64,000 nucleotides of DNA from Phaeospirillum tilakii (GTDB taxonomy: Bacteria > Pseudomonadota > Alphaproteobacteria > Rhodospirillales > Magnetospirillaceae), in contig NZ_JBHUIY010000004.1 of the NCBI RefSeq assembly GCF_042683125.1, forward strand, positions 62,001-126,000, given 5' to 3'. Each line of letters opens with the position of its first letter. Positions within the stretch are counted from its first letter, which is position 1. The translations under genes and the position numbers were made by a program. The notes under the pieces are model-generated. The model made no database searches, had not been told where the DNA came from, and saw only the letters and a list, made by a program, of their open reading frames with translations. Positions 22,379 through 34,943 of the stretch are shown here, piece after piece.

Positions 22379-22407
22379 AGGCCCGCCAGCCCGTCCGGCG
22401 GGGCTTT
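22379..22407 (+). terminator. Hairpin with short T tract in the glgB leader
   Basis: AAGGCCCGCC pairs with GGCGGGGCTT (one bulge) around an AGCCCGTCC loop and is followed by TTTCCCGTTT. It lies 30 bases before the glgB start codon and after a 215-base leader. It could be an attenuator or the end of a short leader RNA. Confidence 0.35.
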
Positions 22408-22435
22408 CCCGTTTCCTGACCTTCGAGGAGCTGAC

Positions 22436-24631
<2,196 letters not shown>

Positions 24632-24759
24632 AACGCGTCGTGCCGTCTTGGCAGGATCCGCGAACCGGACTACCATCCTCGTCAGGCCGAACAGGGTGAC
24701 GGTTAAGAATTCGTTACACTCACCCTTGCGGTTCTTCTGGTCTTTACTGGCGGGGAACG

Positions 24760-24885
24760 ATGATGATGGCGCCGATGATTGCCTGCATGTCCCCGCGCCT
24801 CCACCCGGCCCGGATGCAGCCCCTCCGTCCCGCCGTGGCGATCGCCGGCGGCACCGGCGGGGCCCCGCCCCGCAGGATCGGCTGA
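24760..24885 (+). CDS. Possible 41-residue ORF upstream of glgX
   Basis: ATG 24760 opens a short Met-, Pro- and Arg-rich frame (starting MMMAPMIACM) whose stop codon ends one base before the glgX start. GGGGAA precedes the start. The arrangement would allow translational coupling to glgX. I recognise no family, and the frame could be chance in GC-rich DNA. Confidence 0.25.
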   Translation: MMMAPMIACMSPRLHPARMQPLRPAVAIAGGTGGAPPRRIG

Positions 24886-24886
24886 G

Positions 24887-27036
<2,150 letters not shown>

Positions 27037-27040
<4 letters not shown>

Positions 27041-29202
27041 CCGGAGTTTCAGCCCTCGACCGGCTGGCGCGGCTGGCCGGGATCGAGGACGGATGGTGGG
27101 ATTTCTTCGGCCGCTGGCGGGTGGTGCCGCCCGAAACCAAGCGGGTGTTCCTCGCCACGATGGGCCTGCCCGCCGCCGACGAGGACGAGGCCCGCGTAAG
27201 CCTCGCCGCGCTGGAGGCGCGGCCGTGGCGGCGTTGGCTCGACCCGGTGCTGGTGGTCGAGGAACGCAGCGGCGCGCCGGCGATCCCGCTGACCCTGCCG
27301 GCCGAGGTCGATGCCCAGCCGTTCCGCTGGCGGATCGACGAGGAACTCGGCATCGTCCATGAGGGCTGGTTCCGCCCGTTCGAGCTGGGCGGCTACGAGG
27401 AACGGATCCTCGACGGCGCCCTGTTGCGGCGGCGGGTGCTGGCCCTGCCGGCGCTGCCGCCGGCCGGCTATCACCGCCTGACCGTCACCGGCCCCGACGG
27501 GCGCGAGGGGCGGCTCGACCTGATCGTCGCGCCGTCGCGCGCCCATGTCCCGGCCGGGCTGGCCCGGCCGCCGGGGCTGTGGGGGATCGCCACCCAGGTT
27601 TACGCCCTGCGCCGCGACCGCGATTGGGGCGTCGGCGACTACCGCACCCTTGGCGAGCTGGCGGCGGGGGCGGCCCGGCTCGGCGCCGCCTGCGTCGGCA
27701 TCAACCCGGTCCATGCTTTGTTCCCCAACCAGCCGGAGCGGTTCAGCCCCTACGCCCCCTCCAGCCGCACCTTCCTCAACACCGCCTATATCGACATCGA
27801 ATCGATCCCCGAATTCGCCGATTGCCGCGAGGCGCAGCGGCTGTTCGCCGCCCCGGCGGCGCGCGAGATGCTGGGCCGGGCCCGGGGCGCGGCGCTGGTC
27901 GATTACGTCACCGCCGCCCAACTGGCGCGGCCGATCCTCGAAGCGCTGTTCCGCTGCTTCCGCCGTCAGGGCGATCAGGCCGCCTTCGCCGCCTTCCAGG
28001 CCGAGGCGGGCGAGCGCGCCCGCCGCTTCGCCGTGTTCGAGGCGCTGCACGAGCGGATGAGCGAGGAGGGCCGCCCCTACTGGCGCGAATGGCCGGAGGA
28101 ATTGCGCCGGCCGGACTCCCCGGCGGTGGCCGCCTTCGCCGCCGAGCGGGCCGAGCGGGTCGATTATTACCAGTGGCTCCAGTTCGTCGCCGACCGCCAG
28201 TTGGCCGAGGCCCATCAGGCCGGGCGGGCGGCGGGGGCGGCGATCGGGCTCTATCGCGACCTCGCGGTCGGGCTGGCCGGCGACGGCGGCGAGGCCTGGC
28301 TGGAACAGGACGTTCTGGCCCTCGGCGTCTCGGTCGGGGCGCCGCCCGATCCGCTGGCGCTGAAGGGCCAGGATTGGGGCCTGCTGCCGCTCAACCCGCT
28401 GGCGCTGCGCGATCACGCCTACGCCCCGTTCATCGCGGTGATGCGGGCCAACATGCGCCATGCCGGGGCGATGCGGCTCGACCATGCGATGGCGTTGCAG
28501 CGGCTCTATTGGGTGCCGCCCGGCCTGCCGGCCGACCAGGGCGCCTATGTCCGCTATCCGGTCGAGGACCTGTTCCGGCTGGTGGCGCTGGAAAGCCGGC
28601 GCAACCGCTGCCTGGTGATCGGCGAGGATCTCGGCACCGTGCCCGACGGCTTCCGCGAGCGGATGGAGCGCACCGGCCTGTTCGCCTACCGGGTGATGGT
28701 GTTCGAGAAGGAGGAGGAGGGCTTCCGCCCGCCCGAACGGTTCGACGAGGCGGCGCTGGCGATCTTCGCCACCCACGATCTGCCCTCGGCGCGGGCGTGG
28801 TGGGACGGCAGCGACATCGAGGCGCGCGAACGGCTCGACCTCTATCCCCGCCCCGGTCAGGCCGAGGAGGAGCGGATCGAGCGTGGCCGCGACCGCGCCG
28901 CGCTGGTGGCGGCGCTGCACGGCGCCGGGCTGCTGACCGCCGCCTTTCCCCGCGCCGGGGCGCTGTCCGATGACGAGATCGACCGGCTGACCACGGCGGC
29001 GCACCGCTATCTGGCCCGGTCGCGCTCGCGGCTGGCGATGGTGCAGATCGAGGACGTGCTGGGGCTGGCCCTGCAAATGAATCTGCCGGGCACCACCACC
29101 CAGCATCCCAACTGGCGTCAGCGTTACCCGGTCGAGGTGGCGGCGATCCTGGCCGATCCCCGCTTCGCCCGGCTGGCGGAGGACATGGCGGCCCGGCGCT
29201 GA
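27037..29202 (+). CDS. malQ: 4-alpha-glucanotransferase (amylomaltase)
   Basis: This is a 721-residue GH77 enzyme that transfers maltosyl and longer units between alpha-1,4-glucans, recycling short oligosaccharides produced by debranching. An N-terminal region of about 160 residues, as in proteobacterial MalQ, precedes the barrel. Catalytic elements are MRLDHAMALQRLYWVP (nucleophile Asp), VIGEDLGTVP (acid Glu) and FATHDLPS. NLPGTTTQHPNWRQRYP near the C-terminus is typical. It starts at ATG 27037, 4 bases inside glgX, with GGAGGGAATC upstream. Confidence 0.95.
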
Positions 29203-29305
29203 TCCCCCCCCGCGCCGCGCCAACGACCATAGACTTGCCGTCGAGGCCCGTTTCGTGGCGGAATGGCGGCCCATTTTGATCCCTGGCGGGCGAGAGAGTG
29301 ACGAG

Positions 29306-31771
29306 ATGAATAAACCCGAGCCTGTGGCGGCGCGTTCGCCCCGTGAAGACGTCGAAGGGATGAAGACGGCGATCCTCAATCACCTGCTTTATACCGTCGG
29401 CAAGCAAGCCCTTGGCGCCACCGCCCGCGACTGGTTTCTCGCCGCCGCGCACGCGGTGCGCGACCGGGTGACCGAACGATGGATGCCGACCCTTGACGGC
29501 TATTACCGCGACGACGTCAAGCGGGTCTATTACCTGTCGATGGAGTTCCTGATCGGGCGGACCCTGGTCAACAGCCTGATCAATCTCGACCTCTACGACA
29601 CGGTGCGCGACGCCCTCCAGGCGCTTGGCCAGGATTTCGAGGAAGTGGCGGCGTGGGAGGTCGAGGCGGCGCTCGGCAATGGCGGCCTCGGCCGGCTGGC
29701 CGCCTGCCTGCTCGATTCGATGGCCACCACCGGAGTCGCCGGCTTCGGCTACGGCATCCGCTACGATTACGGCATGTTCACCCAGCACATCGAGCATGGC
29801 TGGCAGGTCGAAAGCCCGGAAAACTGGCTGCGCTACGGCAATCCGTGGGAATTCCCCCGTCCCGGCGTGATCTTCCCGGTGCGGTTCGGCGGGCGGGTGA
29901 TCCATTTCCGCGACAGCCGCGGCCATGACTGCACCCAGTGGGTCGATGCCGAGGAAGTGATGGCGATGGCCTACGACATCCCGGTGCCGGGCTTCGGCGG
30001 CGAGCGCGTCAACAATCTGCGCCTGTGGTCGGCCAAGTCCACCCGCGAGTTCGATCTCAAATATTTCAATGCCGGCAATTACATCGAGGCGGTGCGCGAC
30101 AAGAACGAGTCGGAAACGCTGTCGAAGGTGCTCTATCCGTCCGATCTGACGGTGCGGGGCAAGGAACTGCGCTTCAAGCAGGAATATTTCTTCGTCGCCG
30201 CCTCGATCCAGGACATCCTGGCCCGCTTCCGCAAGAGCCATTCCAACTGGGACCGCCTGCCCGACAAGGTGGCGATCCAGCTCAACGACACCCATCCCGC
30301 TTTGGTGGTGGCCGAGCTGATGCGGGTGCTGGTCGATGAGCACCGGGTGCCGTGGGAGCAGGCCTGGACCATCACCCAGGGCTGTTGCGCCTACACCAAC
30401 CACACCCTGCTGCCCGAGGCGCTGGAGACCTGGCCGGTCGAGCTGTTCGCCCGGGTGCTGCCGCGCCACCTGGAAATCATCTACCAGATCAACCACGAAT
30501 TCCTGCAAGGCGTGCGCTATCGCCACCCCGGCGATTCCGAGCTGCTGGGGCGGGTGTCGATGATCTCGGAGGGGGCGGAAAAGCGGGTGCGGATGGCCCA
30601 TCTCGCGGTGATCGGCAGCCACAAGGTCAACGGCGTCGCCGCGATCCATACCGGCCTGATGAAGAGCACGATCTTCTCCGATTTCGAGCATCTCTCGCCC
30701 GGCAAGATCGTCAACCGCACCAACGGCGTCACCCCACGGCGCTGGCTGCTGGCGGCCAATCCCCGGCTGTCGGCGCTGATCACCCGCCATATCGGCGCCG
30801 GCTGGATCACCGAGCTTGACCAGCTGCGCCGGCTGGAGCCGCTGGCCGACGATCCCGCCTTCTGCGCCGAATTCGTCGAGGTCAAGCGCGCCAACAAGCG
30901 GGCGATGGCCGAGATGATGGCCCAGCGCCTCGGCATCGAGACCGACCCGGATTCGCTGTTCGACGTCCAGGTCAAGCGGATCCACGAATACAAGCGGCAA
31001 TTGCTGAATCTGCTGCATGTGGTGGTGCGCTACGCCCGGATCCGGGCCAATCCGCTGCTGGAATCCCAGCCGCGCACGGTGATCATCGGCGGCAAGGCGG
31101 CGCCGGGCTACGTGCTGGCCAAGCTGATCATCAAGCTGGTCAACGACATTTCCGAGGTGGTCAACAACGACCCGCTGGTCGGCCGCCGGCTGCGGCTGGT
31201 GTTCCTGCCCAATTACAACGTCTCGGTGGCGGAGATGGTGATGCCGGCCGCCGACCTGTCCGAGCAGATCTCCACCGCCGGCACCGAGGCCTCGGGCACC
31301 GGCAACATGAAGATGGCGATGAACGGGGCGCTGACCATCGGCACCTGGGACGGCGCCAATGTCGAGATCTGCGAGGAGGTCGGCGAGGAAAACATGTTCC
31401 TGTTCGGCCTGACCGCGCAGGAGGTCGCCCGCTACCGGGTCGATGGCTACGACGCCTGCGCCCGGGTCCGCGCCAACAAGGATCTGGCGATGGCGCTCGA
31501 CATGATCGCCTCGGGCTTCTTCTCGCCCGACCAGCCCGACCGCTACCGCAGCCTGATCGATACCCTGACGGTGGGGGGCGACCATTACCTGCTGACCGCC
31601 GATTTCGCCTCCTACATGGCGGCGCAGGACCGGGTCGATCGCGCCTATGCCGACGCCGAGGGCTGGACCCGCAAGGCGATCCTCAACGTGGCGCGGATGG
31701 GCAAGTTCTCGTCCGACCGCACCGTGATCGAATATGCCCGCGACATCTGGGGGGTCGATCTCGGGCGATAG
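29306..31771 (+). CDS. glgP: Glycogen/alpha-glucan phosphorylase
   Basis: This is an 821-residue GT35 enzyme that releases glucose 1-phosphate from alpha-1,4-glucan ends using phosphate and pyridoxal phosphate. The cofactor Lys669 is in TGNMKMAMNGA. Other conserved blocks include GNGGLGRLAACLLDS and KRIHEYKRQLLN. The N-terminus begins with a short non-conserved tail. ATG 29306 is preferred over 29255 because the extra residues do not look coding. It ends the glgB-glgX-malQ-glgP series and is followed by an intrinsic-type terminator. Confidence 0.95.
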   Translation: MNKPEPVAARSPREDVEGMKTAILNHLLYTVGKQALGATARDWFLAAAHAVRDRVTERWMPTLDGYYRDDVKRVYYLSMEFLIGRTLVNSLINLDLYDTVRDALQALGQDFEEVAAWEVEAALGNGGLGRLAACLLDSMATTGVAGFGYGIRYDYGMFTQHIEHGWQVESPENWLRYGNPWEFPRPGVIFPVRFGGRVIHFRDSRGHDCTQWVDAEEVMAMAYDIPVPGFGGERVNNLRLWSAKSTREFDLKYFNAGNYIEAVRDKNESETLSKVLYPSDLTVRGKELRFKQEYFFVAASIQDILARFRKSHSNWDRLPDKVAIQLNDTHPALVVAELMRVLVDEHRVPWEQAWTITQGCCAYTNHTLLPEALETWPVELFARVLPRHLEIIYQINHEFLQGVRYRHPGDSELLGRVSMISEGAEKRVRMAHLAVIGSHKVNGVAAIHTGLMKSTIFSDFEHLSPGKIVNRTNGVTPRRWLLAANPRLSALITRHIGAGWITELDQLRRLEPLADDPAFCAEFVEVKRANKRAMAEMMAQRLGIETDPDSLFDVQVKRIHEYKRQLLNLLHVVVRYARIRANPLLESQPRTVIIGGKAAPGYVLAKLIIKLVNDISEVVNNDPLVGRRLRLVFLPNYNVSVAEMVMPAADLSEQISTAGTEASGTGNMKMAMNGALTIGTWDGANVEICEEVGEENMFLFGLTAQEVARYRVDGYDACARVRANKDLAMALDMIASGFFSPDQPDRYRSLIDTLTVGGDHYLLTADFASYMAAQDRVDRAYADAEGWTRKAILNVARMGKFSSDRTVIEYARDIWGVDLGR

Positions 31772-31785
31772 GGAGCGGCACCGTC

Positions 31786-31850
31786 GCGGACGGGGCTGCC
31801 GCCCCGTCACCCCGCTCGGGGAGCAAAGCTCCCCGAACCCCTCATTTTTT
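31786..31850 (+). terminator. glgP terminator within a family B repeat
   Basis: GACGGGGC-TGCC-GCCCCGTC is followed by CGGGGAGC-AAA-GCTCCCCG (31816-31834), then CCCCTCATTTTTTTG. The second stem with its nearby T run looks like a rho-independent terminator for the glycogen genes. The same module (GGGGAGC-AAA-GCTCCCC then CCTCATTTT) is found, inverted, at about 10670-10702. Confidence 0.65.
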
Positions 31851-31852
31851 TG

Positions 31853-31906
31853 TCAATGAAATCAAAGGTGGTCCGGGGCATCGCCCCGGACGGGTCCGCG
31901 TGGCTT
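31853..31906 (-). repeat. Family B repeat end, left of the DUF2589 block
   Basis: GAAATCAAAGG, then GTCCGGGGC-ATC-GCCCCGGAC and GGGTCCGCG. The same order and orientation recur at 34866-34913, on the other side of the AT-rich block. In other family B copies this module is paired with the GGGGAGC hairpin module. Confidence 0.75.
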
Positions 31907-32389
31907 CAGTCGTATCGGGCACGAGGCGGCCGGGCGACTTGCTGCGGTCAGTGAGCCCCGCAACGCCAGAACTGATCTCATGGTAATGAGGATAGTGGCT
32001 TCCCGGCCCGTATGCATCGGTTATGCAGCCTAACGGCGCCGATCCGACTCTGATATAAATTTAAGGTTGAAGTTAATGCGGTGACGCCGCTATAATATGG
32101 ATGTTTTTACGGATACGACTCTCTTGTAAGAGAGGGTGCTCATTAAAAAATAATCCAATAAAAAAGATGACCATAGATCCATATTATTAATGAAATTGAT
32201 CGGTTATTTTAAAATAAGGTGGTTGTCACAATCGCTTTAATGCTTTTTCATTCAATAATATTGATGGTGCGGCTGCGTATATCGCTCTCTGTGGAATATA
32301 ATTATATTACTCAGAATTTTCCTCAAATGTAATGCGAGCTTATTGCTCGCGATCTGTCACAAATGGTGGCGAGTGATGAGGAGGTGGAC
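31907..32389. other. AT-rich gene-free leader of the DUF2589 operon
   Basis: These roughly 480 bases hold no gene I can support. From about 32040 they are strikingly AT-rich for this genome, with runs such as ATTAAAAAATAATCCAATAA. A TATAAT box is at 32297-32302 without a good -35 partner at 17 bases. GCGAGC-TTATT-GCTCGC (about 32334-32350) is a perfect 6-base stem 40 bases before the first start codon. The composition suggests imported DNA carrying the operon promoter, or an untranslated RNA. Confidence 0.5.
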
Positions 32390-32887
32390 GTGACCAATCT
32401 GTCGCTTCATCAATTGATCGAGAGTATTGCCGGAGCGGTGGCGGAAGCTCAGGACAAGATTCAGCGTTTCCAGATCTCGACAGTCAGTCGTTATTTTGAT
32501 GCCGACAACCGTCCCGTCAGTGTCGATGTGCGGTTGCCGTCGCTATCGCTCGACGCCGAGCAGGGTGATGAACGCTTGGTTCGGGTGCCCCTGCTGTCTC
32601 TGGTTGGGAGCCGCCTGCTCAGTATCAAGGATATGGAAATCAGTTTCGAGGTCGGTCTCGGCAACCCGGACGGCAAGGCGGAGGCTAAATCACCCGCCTC
32701 CGCCGACCCGGTGCGGAACGGCACGCCGGGTTGGCCGAGCGAACCCCACCAGCCTTTGGGGGTCGATCTCAGTGCTCGCCGCAATGGTGCCACGGGGGGA
32801 ACGGCCCGTGTCACCCTCCGGGTCGAGAGCCAGCCCCCGTCCGACGGGATGGCCCGACTGATCCAGCAACTCGACAAGCTGATCTAA
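32390..32887 (+). CDS. Divergent DUF2589-family protein A
   Basis: GTG 32390 is chosen because AGGAGG lies exactly 5 bases upstream; the frame opens at ATG 32363, but that start has no such site. The product has 165 residues: an amphipathic N-terminal helix (about 5-25), a strand-rich part with VRVPLLSLVGSRLLSIKDMEI at about 66-86, a Pro/Gly-rich low-complexity linker (about 95-135), and a final strand-helix unit (PPSDGMARLIQQLDKL). The central and final motifs align by eye with those of the next protein, so this is a diverged paralogue. It has no signal peptide or membrane helix. Function is unknown. Confidence 0.7.
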   Translation: MTNLSLHQLIESIAGAVAEAQDKIQRFQISTVSRYFDADNRPVSVDVRLPSLSLDAEQGDERLVRVPLLSLVGSRLLSIKDMEISFEVGLGNPDGKAEAKSPASADPVRNGTPGWPSEPHQPLGVDLSARRNGATGGTARVTLRVESQPPSDGMARLIQQLDKLI

Positions 32888-32909
32888 CCCACACCAAGGA
32901 GATCTTCCC

Positions 32910-33557
32910 ATGCCCGAATTCAACATGGGTGACCAGTTCCGTGGCCTGCCGATGGGGGACCTGATCGGCGCGCCGCTGAGCGCGGCCTGCGAAGCGCAGG
33001 TTCGACTGGCCACCGCCACCGCCAATTTCATCAATGTGGTAGGGTTCCTCCCGCCGAAGAACGACAACGACCCGCTTCAGGTGCGCACGGTCGCGTTCCG
33101 CTTCGACCGGGCGTCTCGGAGCACGCCCCCCGACATTAAAGCCAGCGACATTCCACAGGAAACCGTCAATCTGGAAGTGCCCCTGCTCGCGCTGGTCAAG
33201 ATTCCCAGCTTGGCGATCAACAAGGTGGACATCACCTTCGACATGGAGGTGAAGAATGCCCAGGCGAGCAGCGAGGGTTCCACCAGCCAAGCTGCGCTCG
33301 ATGCTCAGGCCAAGGTCGGCTGGGGGCCGTTCAGTGTCTCGGTCAAAATTACCGGCTCGGTCTCTTCGCACAAGGAAAACACCCGCTCGACCGACCAGAC
33401 CGCCAAATATCACGTCGAGGTTCATGCTGTTGATGACGGGATGCCCGAAGGGCTGGCGCGCGTGCTTGACCTGATCGCTCAGTCGGTTGCGCCCAAAAAG
33501 ATCACTTCGGTTAATGCGTCGGCCGCGACGCCGGCCGTGGGGACGGGTACGCCGTGA
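32910..33557 (+). CDS. DUF2589-family protein B
   Basis: This is a 215-residue protein that fits the DUF2589 family as I know it: MGDLIGAPLSAACEAQVRLA at the N-terminus, the helix-strand NFINVVGF, a VAFRF strand, VPLLALVKIPSLAINKVDI, a Ser/Gln/Ala-rich variable linker (about 115-160), and a C-terminal VEVHAVDDGMPEGLARVLD. The protein is soluble and beta-rich. AAGGAG is 8 bases before the ATG. It follows protein A by 22 bases. The family has no function known to me. Confidence 0.8.
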   Translation: MPEFNMGDQFRGLPMGDLIGAPLSAACEAQVRLATATANFINVVGFLPPKNDNDPLQVRTVAFRFDRASRSTPPDIKASDIPQETVNLEVPLLALVKIPSLAINKVDITFDMEVKNAQASSEGSTSQAALDAQAKVGWGPFSVSVKITGSVSSHKENTRSTDQTAKYHVEVHAVDDGMPEGLARVLDLIAQSVAPKKITSVNASAATPAVGTGTP

Positions 33558-33610
33558 GTGAACGTCAGAATGGCAGCTAGGGGTACAGCTTTTCCGGGAA
33601 GGCGCCTCCC

Positions 33611-33880
33611 ATGTTTGATTTGACGAATGTTGGCTATGTGAAGCGGATCGTGGTTGGCAACACCAACCCGGAAAAGCTGGTCTCGGAAGAAGAGACGGCG
33701 CGCGAGGCTTTGCTGCTTAACCGTTGTCTGTCTGAACCCCCGCGCGGACGCATTATCGGCATCGAAAAGAATTTCACTCTGCTCAATGTTGGCGAGCATC
33801 AGGTGGTGCTGCAGGCGATGGTCTACCATGTTGGGTTCGTCCGCAAACCCTACTGGCTTGATCCGGAGGAGGCAGGGTAA
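33611..33880 (+). CDS. Conserved-looking 89-residue protein
   Basis: This small soluble protein begins MFDLTNVGYVKRIVVGNTNP and has a helical middle (about 25-43) and a dense C-terminal motif: PRGRIIGIEKNFTLLNVGEH, then VYHVGFVRKPYWL. The aromatic- and Gly-rich pattern looks like a real, compact alpha/beta domain, but I cannot assign a family. GGAAGG lies upstream of the ATG. The stop codon overlaps the next start (TAATG), so the two are translationally coupled. Confidence 0.65.
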   Translation: MFDLTNVGYVKRIVVGNTNPEKLVSEEETAREALLLNRCLSEPPRGRIIGIEKNFTLLNVGEHQVVLQAMVYHVGFVRKPYWLDPEEAG

Positions 33881-34176
33881 TGGGCAGTGGTCTGGAAATG
33901 TTTGCCTGCCGTCTCGGCGCCGAACTCGATCGTGCCACTGCCACCTGTCGGGATTGCTGGCCCCAGGTCCGTATCGCCTCGCTGGAGGTGGAGTTCCAGA
34001 CCCGGCTGAAGGCCGGGGCGGACGGGGTGGCGTTGCAGGTGATGAGTGACGGGCGGTCCGGCCGTGAACGGCATGCTTTGACCATCTTGCTCGACGGTGA
34101 TCCCGCCCGACCGATCGAGGCGCGGATCGACGGTGTGCTTGTTGCGCGTTACCCACGGCAAGGGGGGGGAGGATGA
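33880..34176 (+). CDS. Trypco2-like small protein
   Basis: This is a 98-residue protein with an N-terminal helix (LGAELDRATATCRDCW) followed by strands: VRIASLEVEFQTRLKAGADG, then ALQVMSDGRSGRERHAL and TILLDGD. The layout, a helix leading to a LEVEFQ-type strand, a GV-type strand and a polar L-I-L strand, resembles the trypsin-co-occurring domain 2 family found in bacterial conflict-system loci. The match is by eye. GGAGGCAGGG overlaps the preceding gene end. The stop overlaps the next start (ATGA). Confidence 0.6.
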   Translation: MGSGLEMFACRLGAELDRATATCRDCWPQVRIASLEVEFQTRLKAGADGVALQVMSDGRSGRERHALTILLDGDPARPIEARIDGVLVARYPRQGGGG

Positions 34177-34364
34177 ATCAGCGGAAGCCGATCGTTCTGA
34201 CGCTTTCAAATGAAGAATGGGATCGGGTGAGGGGGCTTTTTATTGAAAAAAGATCATCTAAAAAGAAAGTCTATATTTTTGGAGGATTTTTGTTCGTTTC
34301 TTTGATTATATTTATGGCAGCGTCATATTTTAAATCAAAATATCTTTATTTATTTTATTTTTAG
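34173..34364 (+). CDS. AT-rich single-helix membrane protein
   Basis: This 63-residue protein has a charged N-terminal segment (LSNEEWDRVRGLFIEKRSS), a lysine cluster, then one hydrophobic helix (about 33-51, FGGFLFVSLIIFMAASYF) and a short aromatic tail. GGGGGAGG precedes the ATG, which overlaps the previous stop. Codons here are mostly A/T-ending (AAA, TTT, ATA), quite unlike nearly every other gene in the window. It may anchor the other products of the operon to the inner membrane. Confidence 0.65.
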   Translation: MNQRKPIVLTLSNEEWDRVRGLFIEKRSSKKKVYIFGGFLFVSLIIFMAASYFKSKYLYLFYF

Positions 34365-34432
34365 TTGTAATTTTTAGCGAATGAAACGTCGTGTTGCCAT
34401 GAGGTTCTGACCTCCAGGATCAGGAGGAATCA

Positions 34433-34840
34433 ATGACCAATCCCTTGTTTCTGCTCGGCGTAGTGGGCGTCATGCTGGTTTTTTTCCAGGGTGGGGCTCT
34501 GGCGGCGGAACAACGCTGCTTAGGCACTTTCCCATCGCCAATAGGTGAACGGTTGGTTCCGGTGATCCTGACCTTGTCTCGTTCCCCGGTCGATCTCGGA
34601 GCCACCAGCGGAGAGATTCGCTTCGAGGAACCCTGGCTCTGTGGTTTTCCCCTTCAGTTTTCGGGGCGGGATGGCACGATCTCGACCTTTTCGTTCAAGG
34701 GAGCCGGGGCGGGGAAATGCTCCATTCTGACAATGGGCTACCTCAAGATGCAGCCGGTCGAGGGCGACAGGGTCGAGGTCGCGCTGTTCGGGAAGTATGG
34801 CCAGAAACACCAAGCCGTCATTCTTCAATGCGAGCCCTGA
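34433..34840 (+). CDS. Small secreted protein of the DUF2589 block
   Basis: This is a 135-residue protein with a clear Sec signal peptide (hydrophobic core about 5-20, cleavage near ALAA-EQ). The mature part of about 110 residues is strand-rich with four Cys spread over its length, which could form two disulfides in the periplasm. AGGAGG is 6 bases before the ATG. It lies 68 bases after the membrane protein and in the same direction. I do not recognise a family. It may belong to the operon or be an unrelated cargo gene. Confidence 0.65.
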   Translation: MTNPLFLLGVVGVMLVFFQGGALAAEQRCLGTFPSPIGERLVPVILTLSRSPVDLGATSGEIRFEEPWLCGFPLQFSGRDGTISTFSFKGAGAGKCSILTMGYLKMQPVEGDRVEVALFGKYGQKHQAVILQCEP

Positions 34841-34865
34841 TCCAGATACAGGTTCGATTTACAGA

Positions 34866-34926
34866 GATGAAATCAAAGGGGGTCCGGGGCATCGCCCCGG
34901 CCGGGCCCGCGGGCGGGAGCCCGCGT
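34866..34926 (-). repeat. Family B repeat end, right of the DUF2589 block
   Basis: GAAATCAAAGG, GTCCGGGGC-ATC-GCCCCGG, CGGGCCCGCG and a GCGGGC-GGGA-GCCCGC hairpin. It is a direct repeat of 31857-31903 and ends at the argE 3' end. Confidence 0.75.
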
Positions 34927-34943
34927 AACTCCCCCCGCCGGTG

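Noticed and set aside
28430..31810. 1126-residue antisense frame over malQ and glgP
   Set aside because: Shadow frame of two catalytic-motif-bearing genes.
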